Below, piece by piece: positions 46,474-56,735 of a stretch of 64,000 bases of DNA. The notes beneath the pieces are model-generated. The model saw nothing but the letters and a program-made list of their open reading frames with translations, did not search any database and was not told the origin of the DNA. Origin of the DNA: Metaphire vulgaris (Eukaryota; Annelida; Clitellata; Crassiclitellata; Megascolecidae); contig CM030840.1 in assembly GCA_018105865.1 (NCBI GenBank), forward strand, positions 7,570,006-7,634,005. Reading direction: 5' to 3'. Each line of letters starts with the position of its first letter. Position 1 is the first letter of the stretch. Made by a program: the position numbers and the translations under genes.

Positions 46474-47828
46474 GTCATTTATCTATAACAGACAGACAGA
46501 AAGACAGACAAAAAGACAGTCTGACAGTCAGACAGACAGACAGACAGATAGGAAAACAAGCATGCACAGAGACGGACAAACTGATAGGCATGGTCGCATG
46601 GACTGAGATATGTGGAGAACATGCAAATGAAGATGGACTGAGATTGTTACTGAATTCGCAGTGGTTTACATTCAGTGGCCGATTTTTATGAAGGCAGCGT
46701 GGGTCGGACTATTCCCATCCCCAAATGTTTACCTCCAATACGGAAACGGACAGGGGTCTTCTGTCTCGACCGGCGGGAGTCGAAGCCCGCAACCCCTCGG
46801 CCAATGGAACAGCGCTTGTAATACCTTGTATCGCTTGTCCTCTGCAGTATCTTACAGTCTGTCCAACAAGCAAGTCTAATGACGCCCATTGGTTCAACGT
46901 GCAAAATGTTGTGAATGTCAGCAACCTGAATCCTCGAGTAATCAGAAAATGATTAAGAAACGCCATTTGCGTTAAAGCTTAGTTAAGCTGCAAGTGAAAG
47001 AAACTTAGATGCAGAGATCTACTCTAATGGCAATTGAAAATGTGACGCAGCTTCGACGATGTAGCCTACCCCTAAAAAATTCTATGAAAAATAAATAGGC
47101 TATACATGTAGATTGAAAAAATTCGTGGACACTGTTACAAATAAATTAATAAATTAATAAATAATAATAATAATAATACGCGGTATCTTGCTAATGAGAC
47201 GAATGATTACGCAAAAACTATAGTTTTCAAGAATAGAAAACCCTGTTTCCAGCATTTATCTATTTATCTTTGCAGGAAGATAGATTTCCCATGCACCCAC
47301 AGGTTTTGATCTGGGGGAATTTATCCAACGACGTTAAAGTCTTTCGATGATTAATAACCGCACGCGACTCTATTGGACGACGTGAAGACTAACATGACAC
47401 CCGTCGGGTAGACGTCGATAATATCGCACACGAAATATCGTTATCATAAAATCACGATTTCCATAGGCCAACCAACGCCCTTTTAAAATGCGATAAGTGC
47501 CTATTTTTGAGTTAGGAGTGGATCTACAAGGTTAGGATTTAGGGCTTGGGATTAGGCCGTAGGCCTTATATTCGAGGAATTAGTCTTCTGGAGTTTAGTT
47601 TTTTATTTTCATTGCTTAGGAGTAGGCCTACGACATGGGAGCAGACGAAAATGCCTAGCTTGCGTCTTTTGATTGGTAAATAACTACACTGTAGAAGATT
47701 CAATTTTCGCGATATTTTGAAGCGCCATATTATTGACGTAAACCAAACCGTTGATAAGTCATGATCTTTTCACACTAGAATTTAGGAGAAGTTTGTTCTC
47801 CAGTGTTTTGATGATTCATCACACTAAT
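46474..47828. other. intronic, GACA-rich repeat and possible SINE-like piece
   Basis: (GACA)n at 46488-46552. A B-box-like GGCTTCGACTCCCGC lies on the minus strand near 46770-46790, but the A box is not convincing. Otherwise nothing. Confidence 0.4.
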
Positions 47829-48237
47829 GGCAGCCCGGGGGCATGAAGCTCCCGGGCTGCCAATTGGCGGCCCCCGGGCGTCTTTCTAAAATCTAAATAA
47901 ATGTTCATCATATAGCAGTGACGTATCAGACAAGGCACAATTGCTGACATTTATAAGAGGGGTGAATGGAAACTTTGAAATTATAGAAGATCATTGCCGG
48001 TCTCTGCGGCATTCACAACACAACCAAATTATCAAGTTCTACTCTCTGCTGAATTCAGGCTCGTATTCAGCGTTGAGAACAAATGCGATGAAACTTAAGA
48101 GTTTGTTTGGCAGCACATACATATGTGAGCAGATGTTTTCACGCATGAAAGGGGACAAACTTGTGCACAGAACAAAACTTCAAGACTTACTGACACTCAT
48201 CTGCACATTTCAGCATCTGAATTTGAACCTAAGGTAG
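47829..48237 (+). mobile_element. hAT-type transposase remnant (GTF2IRD2/EPM2AIP1-like) with GC-rich hairpin
   Basis: Codons at 47912-47990 read the DKAQLLTFIRGVNGNFEI block typical of this hAT transposase branch. After an internal deletion, 48100-48237 gives the C-terminal STYICEQMFSRMKGDK block and stop. Upstream at 47829-47862 is a perfect 11-bp inverted repeat GGCAGCCCGGG, followed by another CCCCCGGGC run. No target duplication found. It lies in the long intron of the ZNF804-like gene. Confidence 0.7.
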
Positions 48238-48450
48238 AGGAACTATCAGCAGACGAACAAGCGCAGATTTCACATTAATAATTTCATAAGAAGTCTGATT
48301 ACTATAAAATTATAAATCATAATTAAGTCGTGGTAAGACTTTTGGTAACTGTTCTTAATTTTTTAATAGTAACTTTTAAATTGCTGTTAAAATGCAACGC
48401 CACCAATTACTATATTGATACTTGAATGCGATGATTGTCACTAGTTCTGA

Positions 48451-48451
<1 letters not shown>

Positions 48452-48511
<60 letters not shown>

Positions 48512-48525
48512 CGATGATGATGATA
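48452..48525. repeat. (GAT)n microsatellite
   Basis: Poly-ATG run of about 70 bases. Confidence 0.95.
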
Positions 48526-48723
48526 TTGACGCTATGCTTCATAGAAATTTATGCTATACATCAGATTCTCATCTCTAAGATTTCAATTCTATTAGCTCTC
48601 GTGTTCGCCATTTGTGATACTATTATCTATTAGCTGGAGCATAAAACACGTCATTGCTGCCCTTTACCTTTTCATTTAGCGCTTGATTATCAGACGCGTT
48701 TTCGCCTTCGGAACTTTATTTTT

Positions 48724-49137
48724 ATGTCGAAAATTGCCAATCAATGTCTTCTAGAATTCTGCTGCAAAGCTATGATAAAATATCAAGTGGAACCAGTTTC
48801 ATTATTTCGGTTTCTTAAGGACACGTTCTGGGTGCAGATGAACTCAGTTGATTTTGAAACATATCTTAACAACATAATTCGAGATATTAAAATCACATCA
48901 ATCACAGCAAGGACTAAGTTAATTTCATGGACACCACGGTCTCTAAATGCATTACAGATGGCGCCACAAAATTATAAAGTCTGGCATTCAGAGACAGACA
49001 GCCACGACCTGCTACACTCCATATCTTCCCATTCACAAAGCATGAAACTAGGAATCTTGAAATCACAGATACTAGAATTCAAACGGTTATCTGCTGTGAA
49101 AACAGATTTTCAGTATGACTTGCAACATTTTAATTAA
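48724..49137 (+). CDS. unrecognised ORF, 137 codons
   Basis: Open from an ATG to TAA with balanced composition, no low complexity and an amphipathic look (aromatic-rich first half, Ser/His/Leu second half). No family recognised and no clear splice sites. It lies in the long intron between the finger exon and 54803, so it may be a fragment of a transposon protein or a nested gene. Length alone does not prove it is coding. Confidence 0.3.
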   Translation: MSKIANQCLLEFCCKAMIKYQVEPVSLFRFLKDTFWVQMNSVDFETYLNNIIRDIKITSITARTKLISWTPRSLNALQMAPQNYKVWHSETDSHDLLHSISSHSQSMKLGILKSQILEFKRLSAVKTDFQYDLQHFN

Positions 49138-50429
49138 TTTTGGGTTTGAAAACGGAGGAACTGCAAATAAACGATCCTAAGTAAAACCGCGACTCATGTC
49201 ATGATTGCCATCAGTTAAGGGTCTTAACTTATGGTTATCAGTTTTTCAACGCATTTCTTAAATAGCGGTAGTAGGACGTTGCATTCGCCAGGTGGCGCTA
49301 CACTCTAAAATGGAATTTGTGGACAAATGGAACAGTGTGGGCGAGGTGGGAGTGACAGTTGCAACAGTAAACGGATTCAAAGGCTATATCGGAAAACTAG
49401 GTTATTGAATGTGGAGAGTTACAACAGTGGTTTTCACAAGGCTTACTTAGCCTCTTAAACCACTTTAAATCGCATTATTATTATTACATAAATACGCGTT
49501 CATGAAAAAGGTCATGGCAAAAAGTCAAACAGTGTCGTGTCGTCATGGCAAAAAGTCAAATGGGCACAACTTTTTATCCGAGGGCCGCAAAAGTGTCTGC
49601 GAGTTTTTCGGCATTTAAATTAAATTTTAAGTAGTTTCCGACTTTAATTAACATAGTGTTAGATATAATTTGTGTCAAGTCAGTTTTAAAATTATTAAAA
49701 GCATTATTTCTAAACGATCAAGTGCCAAAGTCTCAAACCCAGTCTAGACCCAACCGACCTCTTGTGCCCCTCGTGGATGCTCTAATGCCATTATGCCAAT
49801 AATCAAATTGGTTAAACAGGGATCCAGAATATGCTTTACATCGCTAAGTTGTCACCCTGTCATGATTGTCATCTCTGAACACGTCAGAGGACAGACTGAA
49901 AAATTGCTCTGCAACAGCGCTATTACATGATACACTTACAGTAAGCATATCAGTGCAACAATGTCCGACAGTTTTGAAAACTGCTGTGCTGCTGGAAACA
50001 AAAAGTTTACTTGAGGAGGAGTTGCCTTCAGATCACCAACAATATTATTGGCAAGTATGTACGCAGTTCAGCTTTTGCTTGTAGCCTACGTCATCCTCAA
50101 AACAAGGAATGTTCTCACAAAATAGCGACTTATATTAATTTTAGTACGTTCAACTTTGTCACATCAAATACACGACACACGCAGAAAATGTTCGCATCAG
50201 GTTGGATGCAATGCCGTCGCCATCTTCGAATTTACGAACAACTTAAACGACAAACGATGATCAAAGAGGACATTGATGCAGCAATTACTTAAAAACATAG
50301 ATGCATGTAAATAAATGCATGGAGCTAAATTTAAAATGATCCATCTGGAAACCGAGGCTATAGCCTGAGGTGCATGAGAATAAGTATAGTATTGTGACGA
50401 AAACTCCTCTTTTGATCCCTTAATGGCAA
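49138..50429. other. intronic; small direct repeat at 49511-49562
   Basis: GTCATGGCAAAAAGTCAAA occurs twice, 33 bp apart. A CCAGGTGGCGCTAC word lies at 49290. Nothing else recognised. Confidence 0.45.
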
Positions 50430-51110
50430 TGGACAATCTCCGCGGATATGTTTCCGAAATAAGCGAGGGAAAATCTTTCTTGCGGGAAGAGATATTTGAG
50501 TCCGAAACATATATATAGGTCCCCACCCTGGTATATGAGTGACTTGCTTGTGAATATACAACACGTTTTAGTTTCAAATTATAATATGGTTTAATCAACA
50601 TAAAGAGCAATTTAATTAATAGTTCTGCGGATATCTTCCGTGAAATGAAATAGTTCCATATGCAAGAGATTCACTCAGATACAATATCTGAGTGAATCTT
50701 CGCGGATCAAAACAGTCTTCAATCAATCGTGCAATTATGCTGACAAGGCTATATCTCAATAGTCAATCAATCGGCAAGCAAACTTAAAACTTTATCCGCA
50801 AACATATCTGCGTGAATATCTGCAGAGAAAATAGTTTCTATCTTAACTATCAAAAAAGATATACGGTTATGCAATGTTCAATAATAAGGCGTATCTATCT
50901 GCGCAAATGTCCGCAGAATAATCAGTTTCTACAGGCAATAAAACAATCAAATAAGTCTGCAAACAAATACACGAACTTTACTCAATCCGCAGAGATATAT
51001 GCAGAGAATTAGATCTCAATTAAGTTCTATAAGGCGATCAAAGCGTAATTTATAGCAAAGATATGTCTGCAAGTCTTTTAGGACTTATCCGCAGACATAC
51101 CTGGTTTATC
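50430..51110. repeat. dispersed ATCTGCG / CGCAGATAT words
   Basis: At least ten related words, in both orientations (CCGCGGATATG, CTGCGGATATC, CCGCAGAATA, ATATCTGCGTGAATATC, ATCCGCAGACATAC and others), spaced 20-90 bp. The pattern resembles subterminal repeats of a DNA transposon, but no termini were found. Confidence 0.55.
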
Positions 51111-51197
51111 TTTTGTTTAAAACACGAGATGAAACATCTCGAGGCGGCTACCTGCCGTCGGTGACATTTAAGTCAATGATTGTATGTTGAATTGAGA

Positions 51198-51385
51198 CTA
51201 CGCGCCTCTTAAACGGGCACAGTGGCCGTGTCAGTGTTGTGACTACGCGTCACTTAGACTGGGCAAGCGGCCCTGTTGTGGTGTATGATGAGTTGTAGCT
51301 ACGCGCTACTCAAACGGCCACGGTGACCGTGTTAGAGTTGTGACCAACCGTCACTTAGACTGGGGTATGTGACCCGTGTAGTAGA
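51198..51385. repeat. 101-bp tandem dimer
   Basis: CTACGCGCCTCTTAAACGGG at 51198 and CTACGCGCTACTCAAACGGC at 51299; TCACTTAGACTGGG at 51250 and 51351. Both pairs are 101 bp apart. Each unit contains an inverted GGGCACAGTGGCCGTG-like word. Confidence 0.8.
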
Positions 51386-52437
51386 TGTCGTGAATACCGG
51401 CCAAACCGGAGCACTTTGACGGCAAAGAGGCAGACTTGTCCTAAAGCGTCTTGGCGGCAAGACGGCAACAGTCTCTGGACCCGTACTCCAGACGGTAAGA
51501 ACGTGGTTCTTGCCGTATCGATCGCCTCGAGATGCAAGCGAAAGCTTAGAAAGATCGAACTGCATCGGCTCCTATGAGCCCGGATATAAGACATCAGGTC
51601 CTCACGATAAAAAGGTTTGCTATTGCACCACTTAAAAATCGTTTGGCATTTTGAAACGAAAAGCGCCATCTACTGAATACTTAGCAGGTAAGTCCGCTTG
51701 AAATTTTGCCAATTATTGGTACAAGAATTATGGCTAAAGGATTTCTAATTTAATTATTATGAATTATTGACCAATATTGATTGCTTGAAACGATCAACTC
51801 TATAGTAAACCTATGGCGCAACACTCTAGCGACTAAACTGTGAAACGTCGCTATATAGAAATCATTAATCAACATCAACGCGTATAAGAAGAACACGCGG
51901 CAATACACGCTGAAACAGGTAAACTTCAAATTCCTCCACAGTATGATAATTTAAATCTGCAAATCGCGGCGATTCGCGGCATGATTAAAAAATTCGCGGC
52001 GGATGCGCACATTCTTGACAGTCGCGATTGCCGCGAAAAATTTACAACCTTAATTATTTATCACTGAGGCAGGCACCAACTAAAGCCCGTCCCACTGTGA
52101 AATAAAACTTAAAATCGATTCTATCTAAACAAAATCACCCTTTCCATCGAAAAAAACTGTCTTGAAACAAACTCGGTTTTGTAAAAATTCGACATGTTGA
52201 ACGCTAATGTCTTGAAACAAACCATGCCACGTGCACACAGTACACCCAGCAGCAGACAACGTTAGACCGAATAATCATACAAATTCATCGTAAAATTAAC
52301 GTAGATACGAACCTCGCTTATCAATTTCCACAAATAGCCCATTGCATTAATTATAATTATCTCACTATAACGCCAATTGAACAAGTATAAGACGAAAACA
52401 ACAAACACAAAAATAAATGACGATCGCATAAACAGAG

Positions 52438-52438
<1 letters not shown>
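51386..52438. other. intronic, nothing recognised
   Basis: Includes a short CGCGGC-rich set at 51966-52035. No gene supported. Confidence 0.35.

Positions 52439-52508
<70 letters not shown>
52439..52508. repeat. (GA)n microsatellite
   Basis: About 65 bases of GA; a CCCT-rich imperfect repeat also lies at 52858-52932. Confidence 0.95.
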
Positions 52509-52512
<4 letters not shown>

Positions 52513-53518
52513 CAGACAGAGACTGAGACAGAGAGAATGAATTAAAGGAGGTTCAATTACGTATTTAGACCATTAACTCGGATGATGGCAGATGCAGTGT
52601 TACACACAGGCCTCATAGCGGGAAATTCTCCCCCAAAGTCTTAGAATCCCCGAAAAATGTTTCATCATCTCAGTATGTAATGCGATGACAATTTCTCACC
52701 ACCACCACCACCACCCAACTGCCACAAATTCCCTCATGACAGAGGAGAGTGTATGCAACGCTGCAGATGCAGATAAAAGAAGACAAAGCAAGATGGGAAA
52801 TTTGTGCCCGACAGCAAATTTTCTCTCATCCAATCATCCACGTCTTCCACGTGTCACCCATCCCTCCCTCTCTCCCTCCATCTCTCCTTCCTCCCTCTCT
52901 CCCTCCCTCCCTCCTTCCCTTCCTCCCTCTCACCATCGTCGTTTGAAATATTAAATCAGTCCCTTCCCGTGACGCAAACTCTAGAGCTCCATTTATTCTT
53001 CCTGTCGAAATCTTTGCGCCTTTTAGGAAAGAGCAAATGCGTCCCTCTTTGTTTCCTTTGGTTTGTGAGTTCTTGCCTGGCTGTCGACGTTTCTCTTGTG
53101 ATGCTAAACTTCGGACGAAAAATGTCCGTTTTTTTTCTTTTGTGTTTACCAATTTTCTCTCTCTCTTTCTCTCTCTATCGTTGAATAGCATTGCGCCGTA
53201 TCTCCTGTTGACTACCCCACCGCTGAGTCTCATCCATCATATCTCATGACATTGCACACAGCGTAGATCCTTCCTTCCGTCCGTCCATTCGTTATTTCAA
53301 TGCTTCCGTTCTAGTCATGAAGACTCACTCGCTTTAGGAATCGAAAACCATCGCAGAAGTTCTGTTGCTAAATTTGAATTTTAACTGAAATGCCATCTTT
53401 CAGTTGTGTTTGAAATGAAGTTTTGTCAAATTTCCCGCAGAGTGTCTACTGAGACAGACGCGGTGTCATTCGGCTGACGATGCTGACACATTAGAGCAGC
53501 AGAACTGTTTGACCATCC

Positions 53519-53849
53519 CAGCTGTTTTCAAACTTTTTAGGATTTCTTGCGTGGTGGTCCCTCAAAAATTATATTTGTGTGATGACTCGCGGACCTTATA
53601 AAATTTGAATTTTAAATTAACTGTAATTAACACGTAGGCAACTTGTTTTGTCCTTCATTTATTTAATCAGAAAATTGCAAATCTTAGTCATCAAATTCAA
53701 ATTCAAATGGAATTAGAACTCTTAGAGCCATTAGTGTGTTTAGTGTTCTGAGGTGTTGATGGGATATCTTGAGAAAGTAATCCCTTTATGGCCCCTGAAA
53801 CCGCTTGACGGTTCCCTATGGGACCGCGGACCCAAGTTTGAGAATAGCG
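53519..53849. mobile_element. possible hAT-type element (TTCAAACTT ends)
   Basis: Left CAGCTGTTTTCAAACTTTTT and right complement CGCTATTCTCAAACTTGGG form an imperfect inverted pair. GGTGGTCCCTC and GGTTCCCTATGGGACCGCGG lie near the ends. No target duplication. Confidence 0.5.
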
Positions 53850-54802
53850 TTCCGGAATTTGTTCTCCAGATTTTAATGTTTATTTCAATTTATATTATCT
53901 GCATAATTTCTATGGCCTTTCGGGTTTTAACGAGCTTTATACGAATGTGCAATAATCCGCGTTTTAATTAAAGCTAAGTCACAACGAGCTCTGCAATAAC
54001 AGTGATACCTAACCTACAGTGGAACCTCGCTATCTCGTGATTCTCGTCAATGCCTGTCCTGGGACACTTTTAATATGGCGAGAGGCAAGATTGGTGGCTC
54101 ACTGTGCACAGTTCTCAAATCTAGACAGACGTCGGATGCTAAGAATTCAGTGAACAGCAGCAGCAGCAGCGTGGATCACACGTAGCAGCTGTTGAGAGAA
54201 ATGCTCAACCGATAATAGTGATACATGTTTGACTGAATCAGTCAATCATTCCGGCGGGCATGCATCATTCAAGTGACAGTCGCAAACGTTAACCAACAAT
54301 AGCAGATTATTTATTTTATATTTACTCTTTTAATAGGCAAACAGCAGCTGTTATAAATGTAATAATAGTAAAACATTATATGAAAAGACACCATTCTACC
54401 TTCTTCTTCTCTAATAAGTAATATGAAGACACTTATCGATTTCATTGAATGATTTTGACAGTCTTATTGCAGTGTACAGTGTCTGCGATGAAGGCCATGG
54501 CAATAGCACGGTTATCTGTCAAAAGACGAGATATCGAAGGGTCACTTTGTATAGGAGTAAACTCGTTGACTTAGTAGCTAGAATATAGATTCATCTCGAG
54601 GCAAAATGCACGACAGGAAGTCTTCTCCAGACTTATGCATGGCGGGAAGCGAGTATGGCGAGCGCCTTAACGGGGGCGAGGATAACGAGGTTTTGCTGTA
54701 AATAAAATACATAAAAGTTTCTAGAAGACTTATCCTTGATTATGATGATGAGCGTTGCCTCGGCAACCGCCTCGGTCAAAGGTGTCGTGCTGTTCTGTGC
54801 AG
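53850..54802. other. intronic, nothing recognised
   Basis: Contains a short CAG run at 54159-54170. No element ends or exons supported before the acceptor at 54801. Confidence 0.35.
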
Positions 54803-54942
54803 CGCCTTCGGGATCTGAGGAGAGGGGAGCTGTGTCGTCGCGCCTGGTTCGAACGTCGTCGTCGTCGATTGAAGAAGTCAAAGACCTCGGCCGAAGACAA
54901 AGATTTCGACCGAATGATGAAATTCGCGAACGAAAGAGCCGA
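54803..54942 (+). CDS. basic-segment exon following the finger of the ZNF804-like gene
   Basis: 140 bp between acceptor TGTTCTGTGCAG and donor GTGAGT. In phase 0 it reads RLRDLRRGELCRRAW, a run of arginines and lysines, then DRMMKFANERA. This matches the layout of the segment after the finger in ZNF804A/GPATCH8 (RLKxLKQREFxR, a K/R-rich stretch, then a helix rich in Ala/Leu/Glu). The phase agrees with the exon at 46354-46473 and the exon ends in phase 2. A second open frame also exists, but only the first continues the family pattern. Probably nuclear. Confidence 0.75.
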
Positions 54943-55401
54943 GTGAGTCAACGTCTCAACGACACGAAACTGTTTCATTTTCATTCATGAAACCCGCAGC
55001 CGTGGCCCGTTGGTCACAGCTTTTGCAGAATAATTAGGATGAAAGGTAAATGTAGGCTTATTAAAATCAAAACAAAAGTCAGCAATTCTCTTCTCGTCCT
55101 TGTCGTTCTCTCTAATAACATCCAATTCTTCTGACCTTATGACGGGAATTCCGCAGGTCTGTTTTTAAGTCCGTAGATTCCACTCTACCGTTTAGCATTT
55201 CTCTCTGCATCGAAATCTTCACTTGGTATTTGGCTTCGTTTTTTTCTGTTTGGAAGGCTTTCACTCTTCACTGGAATATGCTTTTCAGTTGGTGGATAAT
55301 TTCAGCTGCTCTTTCAGCTTTGATGCTGCAGTGATTCTCCTACTTCAATAGTCTCTGCTGGATTTGTCAATATATTTTCAATAAAATGATCATCTAATAA
55401 C

Positions 55402-55403
<2 letters not shown>

Positions 55404-55443
<40 letters not shown>

Positions 55444-55615
55444 CGATGACGCTGATGATGATGATGATGATGACGACGACAATGACGATTATGATGACGA
55501 CAGCGATGATGATTACGACGACGACGATGATGATGATGGCGATGGTGGTGGTAATGATGAGGGTGATGATGATGATGGTGTTGATGATGTTGATGATGAT
55601 GATGATGATGACGAC
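55404..55615. repeat. (GAT)n imperfect microsatellite
   Basis: GAT with GAC and GGT interruptions. It is open on both strands (poly-Met/Thr or poly-His) only because of the repeat. It lies in the intron between 54942 and the next exon. Confidence 0.95.
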
Positions 55616-55810
55616 GAATTCTGTAAGACAGTTTGCAAAGCAACTGCTTGTATTTCATCCTTTCGCCATTTCCAATTGTCCTACAGTAGCTGCCTTCGAT
55701 TTTCCGAATTCCTAAAATGTTCACATTTCTTGGTCAATTGACCACCAATTCGTTGACCATTAATAGCGCAAGATGATGTTTGAGCCGTCGTTTGAAGTCG
55801 CTTTCTCTAG

Positions 55811-56173
55811 TCCTTCGTCTTTGTGGGTTTCGAACATTCGGAGAGTTACGGTCATTCAGTGGAAGAGCGTGGGAGTAGACGTCCGTTCGATGACTGATTT
55901 GGATTTGTTGCCGTTTCTTCGTAGAGCTGTTGGAACAGCGATCCAGATGCAGCAGCAGCAAAGTCTGACGGTAGACATAGCAGTTCCATCTGCGCCTTCT
56001 GAGACATCCGATGAAGGTTTCTCCAAGCAGGCGATCTGCTTCGACGACAATTTCAAACGGAATTTCCTCTGCAGGAACGAAGACGGTTCATCTGGCAGCG
56101 CGATCTCTTCCCATAAAGAGTCTGCGATGGATGCGACGACGACGATGACGAAGGATTCGCAACGACTTCCTCC
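55811..56173 (+). CDS. candidate exon of the ZNF804-like gene
   Basis: Open frame after a strong acceptor (GTCGCTTTCTCTAG). Start phase 2 matches the end of the previous exon. A GTATGA donor at 56174 would end it in phase 2, matching the long exon downstream. It codes 121 residues with a QMQQQQ run, a Ser/Glu-rich part and a CFDDNFKRNF patch. The frame hits a TAG at 56187. No homology is visible; the gene could also skip straight to the long exon. Confidence 0.45.
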
Positions 56174-56735
56174 GTATGATTATCTTTAGACGAATCTATG
56201 CTGATGGACAGACAACCGTTCTACTAATAGCGGCGATCTCTAGACAATTTCAGCATTAGATTTTAAGATAAAATTCTAAATTTTACAAAGAAAATTGACA
56301 CAACTAGACCTATCAGCTGCTGTCACTTTTCTACCTGTATCTCCTACATTTTTCGACAACTTCTGCAGAACTGATTTGACCATTTGGCGAATTGCACCTC
56401 CTTCTAAATTTCTTCAATAACTTTTCCTTACAGCTGGATAAAATCTCTCATGAAGCTAATTTACAACTGCGCAGAGGTCTTCGTAATAATTGCCACTCGT
56501 TTTATATACTTAATTTGCGTAGTCATTAATTTTTGAGGATATTGTATGAAGCGATCTAATTTTAAAGAAGGTTCGTGATTCATAGCACAGAACAGTCAGG
56601 ATAAAATGGAAGCTAAAACGTAGTTCTACTTTATATAATTTATAAAAATCTACATGAATTTTTTTATGTTTAAAGCACTCATGTAGACGTTGGTGGATCT
56701 GCAGTAGGATCTGCGCTTTCCAACATTTCACGAAG

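Noticed and set aside
46741..46870. tRNA-like SINE on the minus strand
   Set aside because: Only a B-box-like word is convincing; no A box at the right distance and no second copy.
50197..50610. 137-codon minus-strand ORF
   Set aside because: No family resemblance, no constraint visible, and it overlaps the start of the ATCTGCG word field.
52826..53233. 135-codon minus-strand ORF rich in Gly/Arg
   Set aside because: Mostly the complement of a CCCT simple repeat, without protein-like flanks.
55314..55724. Histidine-rich minus-strand ORF of 136 codons
   Set aside because: Translation of the imperfect (GAT)n repeat; no flanking homology.
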